64,000 bases of DNA from Syngnathus acus. Taxonomy: Eukaryota; Chordata; Actinopteri; Syngnathiformes; Syngnathidae. The stretch is from contig NC_051088.1 of assembly GCF_901709675.1 (NCBI RefSeq), forward strand, positions 18,179,193 through 18,243,192, written 5' to 3'. Under the pieces are notes generated by a model, which worked only from the letters and a program-made list of their open reading frames with translations, was not told the DNA's origin and ran no database searches. A program made the position numbers and the translations under genes. This document shows, one piece after another, positions 1 through 11,456 of the stretch (its first letter is position 1; each line of letters begins with the position of its first letter).

Positions 1-595
1 AGATACTGTACCTGGTAAAGTTGCGGTCCAGTATAATACAGAATAATGGAAACAATAAGAGCACCAATTGCCCTCCCCACCCTGCACTCAGTGCATAGAG
101 GAAGGACCTACCTCTTCTCAGCTTGATAAATGTTTTACGCCTCTGCGGCCTGAGCCAGAGTACACTTTACATTTCATTTCATCACACACCCCTACAGTAC
201 GTATGTTGTGCTACTTTTTGATGCCTCCATCCCACACTGCACTTCTTATCTGCATCTATTTGCACTCAGGAGGAGCTAGTCCCAGTTACTCAAAGTATCC
301 TTCCGAGATTTAGGTCTAACACCTTGAAAATTAGGTGTTGTTAAAACTGAGTTCACACACTACAAATGAGCAGCATGACTAGGTTGAATAATGGACCAGC
401 AGGAAATGAAAATGTGCACCTCATGAATCCATTTATAAACACTGCAAGTTGGTTGTTTACGCTGCAATTGTTTTCCTTGAGTTGTGTTTCCGGTAGTGCA
501 TTGGACTACAACATTGACTTCCCTTGAGCTGTAGATGTGAAGTTTTGTTTGCTATTACGTATATTAATTTATTTAGAAGAATATAATTTACAGCA

Positions 596-807
596 GCTAT
601 AAAAGGCACACACCCCTGTCTTAATGCCAGGTCAAGATAAACATCTCAAAGCTTTTTTTCCACCACTAATATGACTGATAACCAGTACAATTTAACTAAA
701 AGAAACATATTTTCAAGAGGGAAGTAAAAATAAACAACTAGTATAATGTTAGTGCACAAATGTGCACACCCTATAGGTGGTGATGTGGCTAGTTAGTTAG
801 TTAGTTG

Positions 808-900
<93 letters not shown>

Positions 901-922
901 GAAGTGTGTAGACCTTTTCTAG
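596..922 (+). mobile_element. short inverted-repeat DNA element, teleost type, interrupted by a microsatellite
   Basis: The left end reads AAAAGGCACACACCCCTG and the right end is close to its reverse complement (GTGTGTAGACCTTTTCTAG). The interior from 600 to 790 resembles an interspersed element I know from many fish genomes. Two relatives occur in this window at 57590-57862 and about 11335-11456. The right part of the body is replaced by a TTAG array. No coding capacity is visible. The family name is not assigned. Confidence 0.5.
790..900. repeat. (TTAG)n microsatellite
   Basis: About 27 nearly perfect TTAG units with one G interruption near 806. It ends abruptly against the right end of the flanking DNA element. 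Confidence 0.97.
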
Positions 923-1419
923 CCACTGTGTACATTTTCTACATTTGAGTAGATTCCATATCCTGTGAAGCCTCACTAAGCACGCGACTACATTAGAGAT
1001 TGCTCCCTCCTTCCCTCCTGCATATGTTATGAGAGCATTTTGTGAATGTGTGCTCTGTGTGAGTGGTTCCTGCAGTACTACTTGAAAGGTGAAGCTGAGG
1101 TCATCGTTGAAATTCCATTCAAAGCCTTGAAGTAGGCACTCATTGGGTTTATTCAGTTTGGCCAGCACCTTCTATTTGTGCAAGTATTATCGTGTGTGTG
1201 CGTGTGTGTCCACTGCTCTTCTTTCATGACAATTGTGTCCAAGTCCCCTCGCGGGGCAGTCGTTCTGTGCAAAGACGCTAATGTGAAACGACAGGTCAGC
1301 CAATGGCGCTCTGCTCTAAGGGGACCCGCATTGTGAAGGAGACCCAGCAGTCTGGCTCTGAGATGGACAACAATAGAAAAGAGACCTCAAAAGGATCAGC
1401 TTTTTCCCCTCGTTTGGGG

Positions 1420-1612
1420 CATATAGTGCGGTTACTTTTCAGCACTCGGTAGGCTTATTTGGCCTCATAGGAAGACTTATATATATATGGAATATATATG
1501 GAATATATATATATATATGGAATATATTTATATATATATATACATATATATATAAGTCTTCCTATGAGGCCAAATAAGCCTACCGAGTGCTGAAAAGTAA
1601 CCGCACTATATG
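1420..1612. repeat. perfect long inverted repeat (70-bp arms)
   Basis: Positions 1420-1489 and 1543-1612 are exact reverse complements over 70 bp, starting CATATAGTGCGGTTACTTTT. The 53-bp centre is almost pure A/T built from TATATGGAA-like units. The arms contain non-repetitive sequence (GCACTCGGTAGGC, GGCCTCATAGGAAGAC), so this is not just AT-microsatellite self-complementarity. It could be a fold-back or MITE element, or a recent inverted duplication. No open frame is associated. Confidence 0.95.
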
Positions 1613-2011
1613 TATATATATATATATATATAGTAGTGCATGGACCTTGGCGGAGACCCGCTCCTCTCCAGTATTCTCTGAGTTAATAATGACATCATGC
1701 TTTTCAGTGAGCAGTCGTTGTAATGGCTCACTTTGGCCGCTTGGAGGCCAGCGTGAGTGAGGTCGATTTTCAATGAATGGATGCCTCTGGTGCTGTCAAG
1801 CCAAACCCAAGACGGCGAAAAAATACAGGATATGAGTTGCTTTCTGTCAAAATAAGCAGCAGTATTGACAAAATATTTATGTACACAAAATTTAAGTTTG
1901 TCCCAAGAATTTCGTGTTTTTGTTCCACTTTCTGTTTTAGACTTCTTCTGTCTCGGCTGGAAGAAAATGCAAACTACATACAGTAAGGGCAAAATTGTGT
2001 CAGTAAAGAAA

Positions 2012-2066
2012 TATTATTATTATTATCATCAATAATAATAATAATAATAATAACAATAATAATAAT
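2012..2066. repeat. (ATT)n followed by (AAT)n microsatellite
   Basis: A run of ATT units turns into AAT units around 2030, with CATC in between. The two halves are mutually complementary and could fold into a hairpin. Confidence 0.85.
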
Positions 2067-2068
2067 GT

Positions 2069-2125
2069 GGCACAGTGGGTGACTGCTTAGCACACATTGA
2101 CCTCACAGTTTACCCTGCCTGCCAT
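2069..2125 (+). mobile_element. tRNA-derived SINE head fragment
   Basis: The sequence GGCACAGTGGGTGACTGCTT, followed by AGCACACATTGACCTCACAG, matches the polymerase III A-box region of the common teleost tRNA-derived SINE. Only the 5' head is left; the B box and body are not recognisable. Confidence 0.45.
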
Positions 2126-2415
2126 GATGAACATTTGGTCAAAGGAGGCAGAGCTCCATGTCAAGCATACAAACATATAATGATGACATAAATGATTTTG
2201 TATAGTTGTCTATATGTGCTTTATGTTGGTCAAATAGATGCTGCATTTTTTAAATATTTGCTCGACGTCTGGCTGCTTATTTAATATAAATGCAATACTC
2301 CGTTTTGCTCATTTGTGCATCAAACTTTTAAATGTAATCCCTCACCGGGCTGCATCCCTACATTGTTTGTGCAAGTCCAAACTTCAACCCTTTGTTTGTA
2401 TTTTGAAAGCTGTCC

Positions 2416-2555
2416 CCGGAAGCGAAGCGCTGTGCTTGCCACTGGTCGTCACGTGTGCTGCAAGGCTGATGGAGGCTGAGCAGGGAGGAAGGAGGCGAGC
2501 CCCTCTGCTTCCGCGTCAGCATCCCTTCAAATAGCCGCTGTCACTTGACTCCTGC
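2416..2555 (+). promoter_or_regulatory. lime1: probable lime1 promoter
   Basis: This GC-richer stretch precedes the proposed first exon. It contains an ETS-type site CCGGAAGC at 2416-2423, an E-box CACGTG at 2450-2455 and an AT-rich TTCAAATAG near 2526 that could act as a weak TATA element. ETS sites would fit a gene expressed in lymphoid cells. The promoter call depends on the exon below being real. Confidence 0.4.
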
Positions 2556-2790
2556 ACGCACAGACTGGCATTTGCAAGGCACAAAAAGGGGGATCCAAAT
2601 CAGACATTTGTGCGTTAACATCAGCTTTTATGTTGCATGGTGACGACAATGAGCGCTGAGAGTCGCTAAAGGAGATTTGGAGCCCTGCCAGGAAGGATAG
2701 CGATGTTCAACGCGCCTCGTCCCGGGAGAAGTCAACCCAGAAGCTGGCAGCGAGAGACGGAGATGCTCCTCTAGAGCACCGGCAGGTCGA
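2555..2790 (+). other. lime1: probable non-coding first exon (5' UTR) of lime1
   Basis: A strong donor (CGA|GTGAGT) follows position 2790. The coding start exon at 23528 begins with a clear acceptor (CTCTGCAG|G) 79 nt before its ATG, so an upstream non-coding exon is required, and this is the best candidate seen. The transcription start is a guess. The segment holds upstream ATGs: one small frame at 2637-2669 (10 codons plus stop) and one at 2703-2774 (23 codons plus stop) with a second in-frame ATG at 2763. Confidence 0.4.
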
Positions 2791-2872
2791 GTGAGTACCC
2801 TTCAATCTATTTTCCGCTTGCCCGCGCTAATGACGCCTGGACTGATTTTAAACCACTCGCCCCCTCCCTGAG

Positions 2873-2915
<43 letters not shown>
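2873..2915. repeat. (ATCA)n microsatellite
   Basis: About ten perfect ATCA units, starting about 80 bp downstream of the proposed lime1 exon 1 donor. Confidence 0.95.
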
Positions 2916-2917
<2 letters not shown>

Positions 2918-5900
2918 TCCTCGGTAAAAGTGCATCCGTGCATTGATCAACCATGTGTGAAAGTTGTCTGACCAATTTGGAAATGGTGCACCCCCCCAAC
3001 CCCTTCCAACTCCACTTTCCTTTTCCGCCCCTCCCTCTTGTGTGCACCCCCTCGGCGCATTGCACGCACGACCGTTTTACATCATGCAGAGGATTGCAGC
3101 GCGAGATGTGATGAAGCTTGGGGAGAAAACTTTTGATCAAAGTCAGTGTGTGCCGCATATTACTGAGGGCCCAGCGTCAATGTGAGCCTAATTAATAAAG
3201 CCTTTGTCAGGGGGCCCTCCTATCACAGACACTCATCACTAATCCGCTCGTGGCCCACAGGGCGTGGGTTGCCATATTATGGTGATAAGAGAGCAAGCAC
3301 CAGTCATACTCAAACTGCAGCTGCTTGTTAGGAGTGGTGGTCAGAAAGACCCAAATGACCCCTGAATGTTATTTCCAATGACTTTTCAAGTCTAAACTTT
3401 TTCTGGGTGAGCATGTGTTGTTGGAAAAGATTGGAATTCAGATTTTAGATTACATTACATTTTTTCTTTCATTCTATAAATTACTTTCACGTTTTAATGG
3501 GGTAAATTTCATGTTTTAATGTGGTAAAATTTACGTTGTAATGTCATCAATTCCACAATGTTATAACGTTATAATGGCATCGATTTCACATTAGTGTCGT
3601 AAATTTCAAAAGGTTTAAGTTTGACTTGCGTATTCAGCAAAATAAAAGGAAGATAAAAAAAAGTTTTATGAAGTGTAGCTATTGTATGTAATGTCATCTC
3701 ACTGTGTGGCTTTAAGAGGTGCAGCCTAGTGTGTGATCTCATGATTTGCTGCAGGTGAGTCTGTGTGAGCGTCTGGGAATGAGTTGTGGCGTACAGCAGC
3801 TCATTGCGAGCGCTCTCATTTTGGGTTAAAAAGTGCATCAGCAAGTCTGTCGCATTAATAACTTTATTGCTCTATTTTTTTTTTACTCAACTAAGTGGTG
3901 TTTCTGAAGCTTGCTCGATTTATTATCGAACTTATGAAATTTCAAGATACAAGTCGCTCGCACAATTGATCTGTCTTGAATTGTTTGACCTAAGCCCCTG
4001 TGACCACCTCTCCGATGAACGATGTGAGGAATTCCACCTTTCACATTAGCGATGAAGCTCCAGCCCCCTGCTTGGAATCCTGGGCAATAATGTTCACGCC
4101 ATGCAGCACACCCACACTTTGCATAGAAGGGCCGCCTGTTCCCTGCTTGTTGTGGGAAATGACGACAAGTCTCAGCCTCGAAATTCTTTGCGTGCGTTCG
4201 ACATCAAGCGGGCGAGGGCAGAGTCAGCCTTTTGTTGAGGGGTAGGAAACAGTCAGATGCTCCCCACAGAATTATCCCTGCCGATGTTGCACCCAAGGCG
4301 ACAAGGACTGAAGTGCTCCTTTCTCTACTGTGATGCCCTGCTGTCTTCATCTCGCAGATAAAGTAGGCGAGAGTATGAGAGTTGCCCGCCCCGCCCTTGC
4401 ATGAATATCTCATCCCTTTCATATGACAACATGGAAAACTGTACATTCTACCAAACATCACACACACACGTTCACCTCTTTTGTATAACAGTAGTGGTGC
4501 CTTGACATATGAGTTTAATTTATATTTAATTTATATTTATAATTAATACTTTTTTTTACTGTTCTTATATATGTAGCTTTAAATATATTACATTGGCGTA
4601 ACTTATAAATGACCATTAATGACAATCTCTTATCTACACTGGCTGGGAAGTGCAAGACACAATAACAAACGGTGAAACACTTTTACATTGCATGAAAAAA
4701 AAAATGCAAATTTCAAAACACAAATTAACGAGACACAAAACATAAAAAAAAAGAAATATTTCGCATTTAACAAAAGCTGAAATAAATTTACAGTAAGACC
4801 TTATCGGGGACTGATAGGAAGAGACAGGAAGTGCATGGCATTTTGAGCTCCTGCGAATAGAGGTGATGTTTTTCTGTAAAGGTATTTTGTGTAAAGACCT
4901 CTACCTACAAGCTGACCTTGAAACAAAAGTAACAAAAATTGCATTGGTTTCTCAAACTGTTACTTTGCAGGCGACTTGGCTTGCTGCTTTGTGGGTGTGC
5001 AATGGTGAGCATAAACTGCTGCGTGTGCACCTTATCCATATCATTGTGGTATATATCAGTCAGACAGGCGTGTCCTAGCCAGAAGTGTTAGTCCGGAGCC
5101 TGAGCGAACTTTTAATGCTATGTGGAGACCAACAGGCTCATGGCAACAGAATCATGTCTGCATGAAAATCACTTCATTATTAATGCTGAGCAGAGGCCAA
5201 GGAGGCAATGCAGAGGCCAAGTGAAGGAACAGGGCTTTTCACTATACTACTGATAAATTGGTTGATGTGTGTTAGCAACAAAAAATATTCAAGAATAGTC
5301 ATTTTAAAAAGAAATCAGCAAATTTACTGGTTTACAGGAACGAGAAGATGAAAGATGTATTTGCGTTGTCTCATTTGGGGACAGTCTGGAGCCCTGACAT
5401 GTATCATGAGCTCAGATAGTGTCACATCGCAAAAGATATTCTGTTAGCTTGGAGTATCGTAATACTGTAACACAGTGACTATACTGTAAATATAGTGGAT
5501 ATAGACACAATGTAGAATGAAAACAAATTAAAAACACAATTGTCTGTACATGTGGCGGACTGTGGGTTGATACCTAGGGATTCAACCGACTTAATCCAAC
5601 TTTTATTATTACCTCATGAAAACCATCAAAAACAAGTAAGACCGCACAACTGTTTCACATACATCATTTGAAACAGTTCACAATATGTTTTAGGACAAAA
5701 ACGAAATATTTCTATAAATTGTTACATTCACCAGTGATACCGATTAATAAATCGCTACAGATTTTGGATGTAACAAGTTTTTGTAACAAGTTGCGCTCAG
5801 ACCAACCAATCAGAGGACAGTAAAATGCTTATGTCATTGAGAGCCAGCTCGCTGGCCTTGGGAGGACAAACAGTCCCATTTCTAATATAGTTTCAGTTCC

Positions 5901-8900
5901 AGCTGCCAACACTACTGACCCTGGGCAGAATAGATTGACATGGCAGCACATAGAGGATGAAGTCGGATGTTCCAAAAATACAACACTATATAAGGACCAC
6001 AAAGAGAAATATTACAAAATAAATAGAAATTAGGGAATAGAATGCTGGGAATGAATTCATCCAATTTTACTGATGTTCAAATTTAGAATAACTTATAAAT
6101 AGTTAGCCTTATAAGTCATTTTTAACGTATTGTCAGAATATCAATTTAAAAAAACACCACTGGGCTTTCATTTTGTTTCTTTATGTTTGTGTAGATTCAC
6201 AGTTATCCAGGTCATGATCATTCACCAAGGTTGAATGGAGAAAACTGGACTCTTCTTGTTTGGTAAATTTGTCGGGTTTTATTTTTTGGGAGGGGAGGGG
6301 GTCTTCTGATGATATTCAACTAAGATTTGTTCAGCTATGCTGTTTGGCTAAGCAAATGTAGGTCAGAGCTACTGATAGTACTTCTGCCATGGAAAAGGCC
6401 TTGCAGGCCAAATCATGTTTAAATTGAACATCCAATAAAATTCATTTTCCGCACATGATACTTTCAAGCCAGACACGATAAAGATGCTGCGGAGGGGCTA
6501 AAGCAATCATTGGCAAGACCCCGCCCTATCTTGGCTCTTTGCTCATTTTGCATACCCACGCACACCATTCCAGCAGTTTTATATCTCCGATACCTCTTAT
6601 GTCATCTCGGAAAAGTTAGTGAGAGTTATTGTTCGTGATTGCTACACCTACTTTAGTGTGTTATGAACCTTTTATTCACCATGTGCTATGATAATGAATT
6701 ATGTAGTCTGTCTGCAGACAGTTTGGCATTATTTGCAAATGAGCATCTGTTCTCAATTGTCTTGTCTGGATGAATGATGGGTAATTAAAAATCAACAATG
6801 AAACAACTGCACATGAATTGAAGTGGGCCAATTTTTAGGTAAATAGTTAAGACGTTTGCAGTTGCATGGCAAACGTATTTGTATCAGTCCGTCACGTGCG
6901 CCTGGGGAAAGTGTCAATTGTTATTAGCTGCTGTCATGATGAGCCGCCGACCGGGTGCAGCAGTGGGACAGCTGTTCTTGGAAAGATAATATGACATCAT
7001 AGAAAGACTCATCATTGACATCCTTCCTATCCAGCGGCGTGCAGCTTTGACATCTTTTATCTGACCGCATCAGACCTTCCTGTTTGAAAGAAAGCCTCCG
7101 TGCATTTTATTTGACGTGACACCCTGCGCCGTTATGCCTCGGCTTTGTGTAACCTCGTGAATATCAACTTCTCTGTCTTGCCTCGTCTTTCTGCTACCTC
7201 GGGGCTGCTAAAGAGTGAGGCCATGCTTCTGCCTCACGGAAGTAGCGACTGGGGAACAGCTGGTGGCAAATTGGAAGGCACCATTCCACTATGCGTTCAG
7301 AGGGGTGGCCTTGCTGTTTTGCAGACCAAAATTATCGTGGGGTATATTTTGCAAGTTGTATTTGTTGTTGTGCGGTGCTTGAGGATGACTTAGGGTTAGA
7401 CGTTCTGGGAAGGACACACCTTAGTCTATTTAAGATTACTTAATTATTGAAATTAATTGGTACCGTTCTACCTTGCGCATTTGTGTAGCCTCGTCAGGAG
7501 TTGGCCCACTTTTCACATGGGAGGTCGGTTTGTAGGTTTTAAAAGATGTTCATGCATTTGCAGTTTCGAAGCAATTTGTTCCTTGTAATTCTGTTTTATT
7601 CCCATTCCACCGCTGGCGTCCTGCGCTCCAGGCTTATCCTGTATTGCACGAGCCAAGTAATCGTCAGGTTATCTGATGTGAAAGAAAGAATCCCAATAAA
7701 GCAAACGTCTTAGCATCAAATTATACTTGTGGTCTTTTTATTTGGTCTTCAGAGTGTGCGTGAGTTGCATCGATCGCCTTGCTTGTACAATACGAGATTC
7801 GGTGCTGCTGGAAGTAAAAGTAATTTCAGTCAATGTGTGAAGTCTTCATGTTCAATACATTCAGATTTGCCACAGAGGCAGTTGTGAGTATAGCGCCTCA
7901 AATTTGCAGGGATTTAAATATTCTTGTTTATATAGGGCAACAGTGCCTTCCGGCTGCTGTTCAGCGGAGAAGCTTAAATACACCTTTGTTTTTGGCTCTT
8001 TTTATTTGTTTGGTTTGTTACTTGGAGTGAGGAAGGGCAATCTGGAAATACTTCAATGTGCACATTTGAACCATTTGCACTGTTGAGTGGTGTGTTTCAG
8101 AATGAGGAGATGAAATAATTATCAGTCTTGCCAACAGGAAGGCGGGTACCCTGATGCGTTGTGCGGCAAAATAAGTTGGGCTGCTCTGCCATATGAATTC
8201 ATTTGCATGTGGTGCCCTGGTTTCGTACCAGTTCTGCTGTTAACATTAATGAGGAGCATGTTCGTCTACAGGAATGTCTCAGCAGCAGCAGCAGCAGCAG
8301 GCGGGCGAGTCCCCCTTTGCACAGGAGTGCTGCTAATCGATTTTTCTGACTGTCACAGAGGTGTACGGGATGAAGAGGACAGCAGTGTTCATGCTGACTG
8401 CTGTGTTTATTTATTCATTAACAGGCGGTCTGTGTTCTCTCAGAGGACTCTTTGCACCCGCATACGCTATCACTCGGGTCTCAGGGTGGCGAAGTGCATC
8501 CACCTCTTCTCCGTTTGCAAGTGAGCGTGCGGGGGGGATGCCGAAAGTTGCAGGAAGGGTGGAGTCGACGTCTCCCCCAGAGAGGCGCGTTGTGCATCGA
8601 TTGGTTTAGTAAGAGAATCTGCCGGCTTTTAGATGTGCTGCTTAATAAGAGTTGCTTGCTGAAAGTGGGATCACATCAACTGAACTCCACCCCAGAGGCC
8701 GCCTTGGTCTTGAAGGACTAGTTCACAGCGTATCAAAACATCCGCTTGAAGACGGTTGACAACATTTCATGAAAGGACTTGGGTCACACTCTATATGTTC
8801 TCGACGTGATCTGGTTTGGTTTTTAGACCAAGCTAAAAACATAGTTGTCTGTGAGGTATGTGATACCGCTGTGTCCCATCACCGAAAGGAGACCTTGATG

Positions 8901-11334
8901 GTCTCCCTTGAATAGATGAACATAGATGTTGCTATAGCAGCAGTTTTACCAGTACTGAATAGCCGTTTTTTGTGAAAAGAAGAGTAAAGAAATCCACAGA
9001 TTATACTGTTAAATAATATGAGTCATGGTCGACTGTAGTTGTGAAATAACTCTTTTCTCAACCACAGTTCAACACCAGTTTGAGAATCTTTGCGACTGTC
9101 ACGCTGCTCAACTGTGTAGTCCATATCCTCGACAAATTGCTCAAAACAGAATCTTTTCAGGAGTGTTTCCCTTGTATAGTTTGTGACAAATAATAATGAA
9201 CTTTGTTGTGAATGATTCTTAATGGCAGGGGAGAATCTCTCTCACTGACCTCTTGTCCTTCTTGAAACTGCAGTTGAGACTGACTCAACAGCACATCTGT
9301 TGGATACAACCCAGTAGAGCACTCCATTTTTACACAATGAGTGAACAACTGCAATTCTTAACAATTGAGAGTGGCGCACTTTCTTATTCGGACTGACTCC
9401 AGAAACACTACCAAGTCTCAATGCAATAGTTTACTCGATGAACTGTGACTGGGGCTGCGAGGATTATTTGAAAAATTTGAATAATCCTGTGATTATGTTA
9501 CTGCACTCACACATACCATTCAGGGTAGAAATGAGTTGGTGTGATGGCAGAAAGACTATTCAGATAGTAGCTAGACTAATCAATAGCATATTCGATTAGA
9601 AAAATATTCCAAAGCTGCAACCGTAAGTGTTACTGTCCATTCATCTTATTTTATGTTCTTCTGAGTAGCTCTTTCTCTGGATCTCTGAAGGAAGTCAGAG
9701 GTTTGTGAAACAAGCCATCTGGCGTGTCAGGTTAAGTGTCATACGCGTCACGTGTGAGCTTGCAACCCCAGCGGTCTCGTCTATTTGTTTCCGCCTATCT
9801 TTTAGCATGCAGCACAGCAGCAACATCACACAAACTGACTCTTCAGATCCTGTAGTGAGTCGGTAGTCTTGTCACAGCGTGGATATTGTGTGTTTTTGTT
9901 TTTTTCCCATCCCCTGCACGCTACCATAACTGTCAATCACAGTGGTGTGCCGAAAGCCTGCTTCAGAGGAGCACTGAGCTATTTTGGGAGGAAGCAGATT
10001 GTGTTAAGTCGGAAAGCAAAGTGACACAACTGGGGTGGAGATTTCTTGGTGCCTCAAAACTTTGAAATAGCTTTATTTAGTACTTCCCTCCCATGGCACC
10101 TTGCGGATTTGCACCTCACACCTTCTATCAGATAATGCTAGCGAGGAGACAAGTGCAACAAAATGCCATTCAACATATTAAAATCCGTACGTAGTAAATC
10201 CGATACATACTGACTAATTGAAAATATTAAAAAAACCTACAAAAAATGCCAAGCAAGCGTGTCATTGAGAAAATATCACAGACTATTTTTATCTGTTTTT
10301 GATGTGTTTTTAAATATATGCATCACACAGAAGAGCTGAGATCCCAAGAGGATTGGTTTTGTTGTGCTGTGCTCACACTTGCCCAACGAAAGCACCTGCT
10401 GTGTTTGTCGCTACATGAAGTCATTTGATCAAGAACAAGATAAGCTCTGTCGACATGCTAGCTGTCACCGAATCGACGCTAACCCAATTACGGGACCCTG
10501 CGCTAAACTAATTAGTAGGGTCTTGCGCTATGTATTAACACGTTAAGACCGGACGCATACACGCACATGTTTTCAGACACACATGCGCACACACATCTTA
10601 TGATATCAATGTCATTTCCTCCATTGGTAGTCAGCAAGTGTGCGGCACTGATATAATATTGCTCACTTGCCAAATTTTACTGAGCCTTCCTTATGCTCTG
10701 CTGAAATGAAATCATGAAATATAATTTACAATGCAAGCTGTTGTATATTTATCGTCGGAATGATTACGGTGATTTAGTCTTCATCTGAAGAAAGAATATG
10801 ACTCTTCATGAGCCGTGTTAAAGGAGCCATACATCAACTTTTTGGAGCTTTTAGCCATGTTCAAATGCTAATTCCTCACCAATAACAAAGTGGTGTTTGC
10901 TTTGTTTTGTTTTGTGAGTGGTCGAATGTGTGCACAGGTAAAATAAACTAAAGTGCTCAGGAGGGTGAAGGTGGATACAAAAAGGGCGCCTGTTCAAAAG
11001 TGAGGTTTTGTAATATAAAAAATGTGTCCAATAAAAATCACTGCATGACATTTTCCACCATTGCCCCTAAAACCTGTCCAACTAATTTGAAAAAAAAATA
11101 TTTTATCGTATTTCATTAGGGTTCCTAAAATGTTGCAAACAGTTGCAAACAGTTTTGCTTGTTGCAAAGCAATTTTGAGCATGTTCAAAATTGCTTAACG
11201 ACAAGAAAAACTCTTGACGACTATTAAAACTGATGGCGAATGTCTAGCAAACATCTTTGTGACTGTTTGCGACCGTGAACGAACCTTGATAGAAAATCAA
11301 CATTCAGGCCTCGTGCAAACCCTCGCTAACCTTC

Positions 11335-11456
11335 ACTGCTCAGCGAAATACAGGCTTTACAGGTCACAATAATGCTGTAAAGAGCTTTGAAAATATTTTT
11401 CTATATCTATTTTTTTCCATCACAAAACCAGGGGTGTGCAGACTTTTTATAACCAC
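11335..11456 (-). mobile_element. fragment of inverted-repeat DNA element
   Basis: Read on the minus strand, it begins TATAAAAAGTCTGCACACCC and continues with a body like the element at 596-922, including a TGTGACCTGTAAA stretch. The other terminal repeat is missing. Confidence 0.45.

Larger units (their letters stand above)
1..2415. other. upstream non-coding region
   Basis: I see no exon-like open frame with splice signals here. The stretch holds a transposon-derived fragment interrupted by a TTAG microsatellite (about 596-922), a perfect long palindrome (1420-1612), an ATT/AAT microsatellite (about 2012-2066) and a SINE-head fragment (about 2069-2125). The rest is AT-rich sequence with no recognised signal. 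Confidence 0.6.

Noticed and set aside
790-900. TTAG array as an internal telomere repeat or CRISPR-like array
   Set aside because: Vertebrate telomeres are TTAGGG; there are no spacers; it is a plain tetranucleotide microsatellite.
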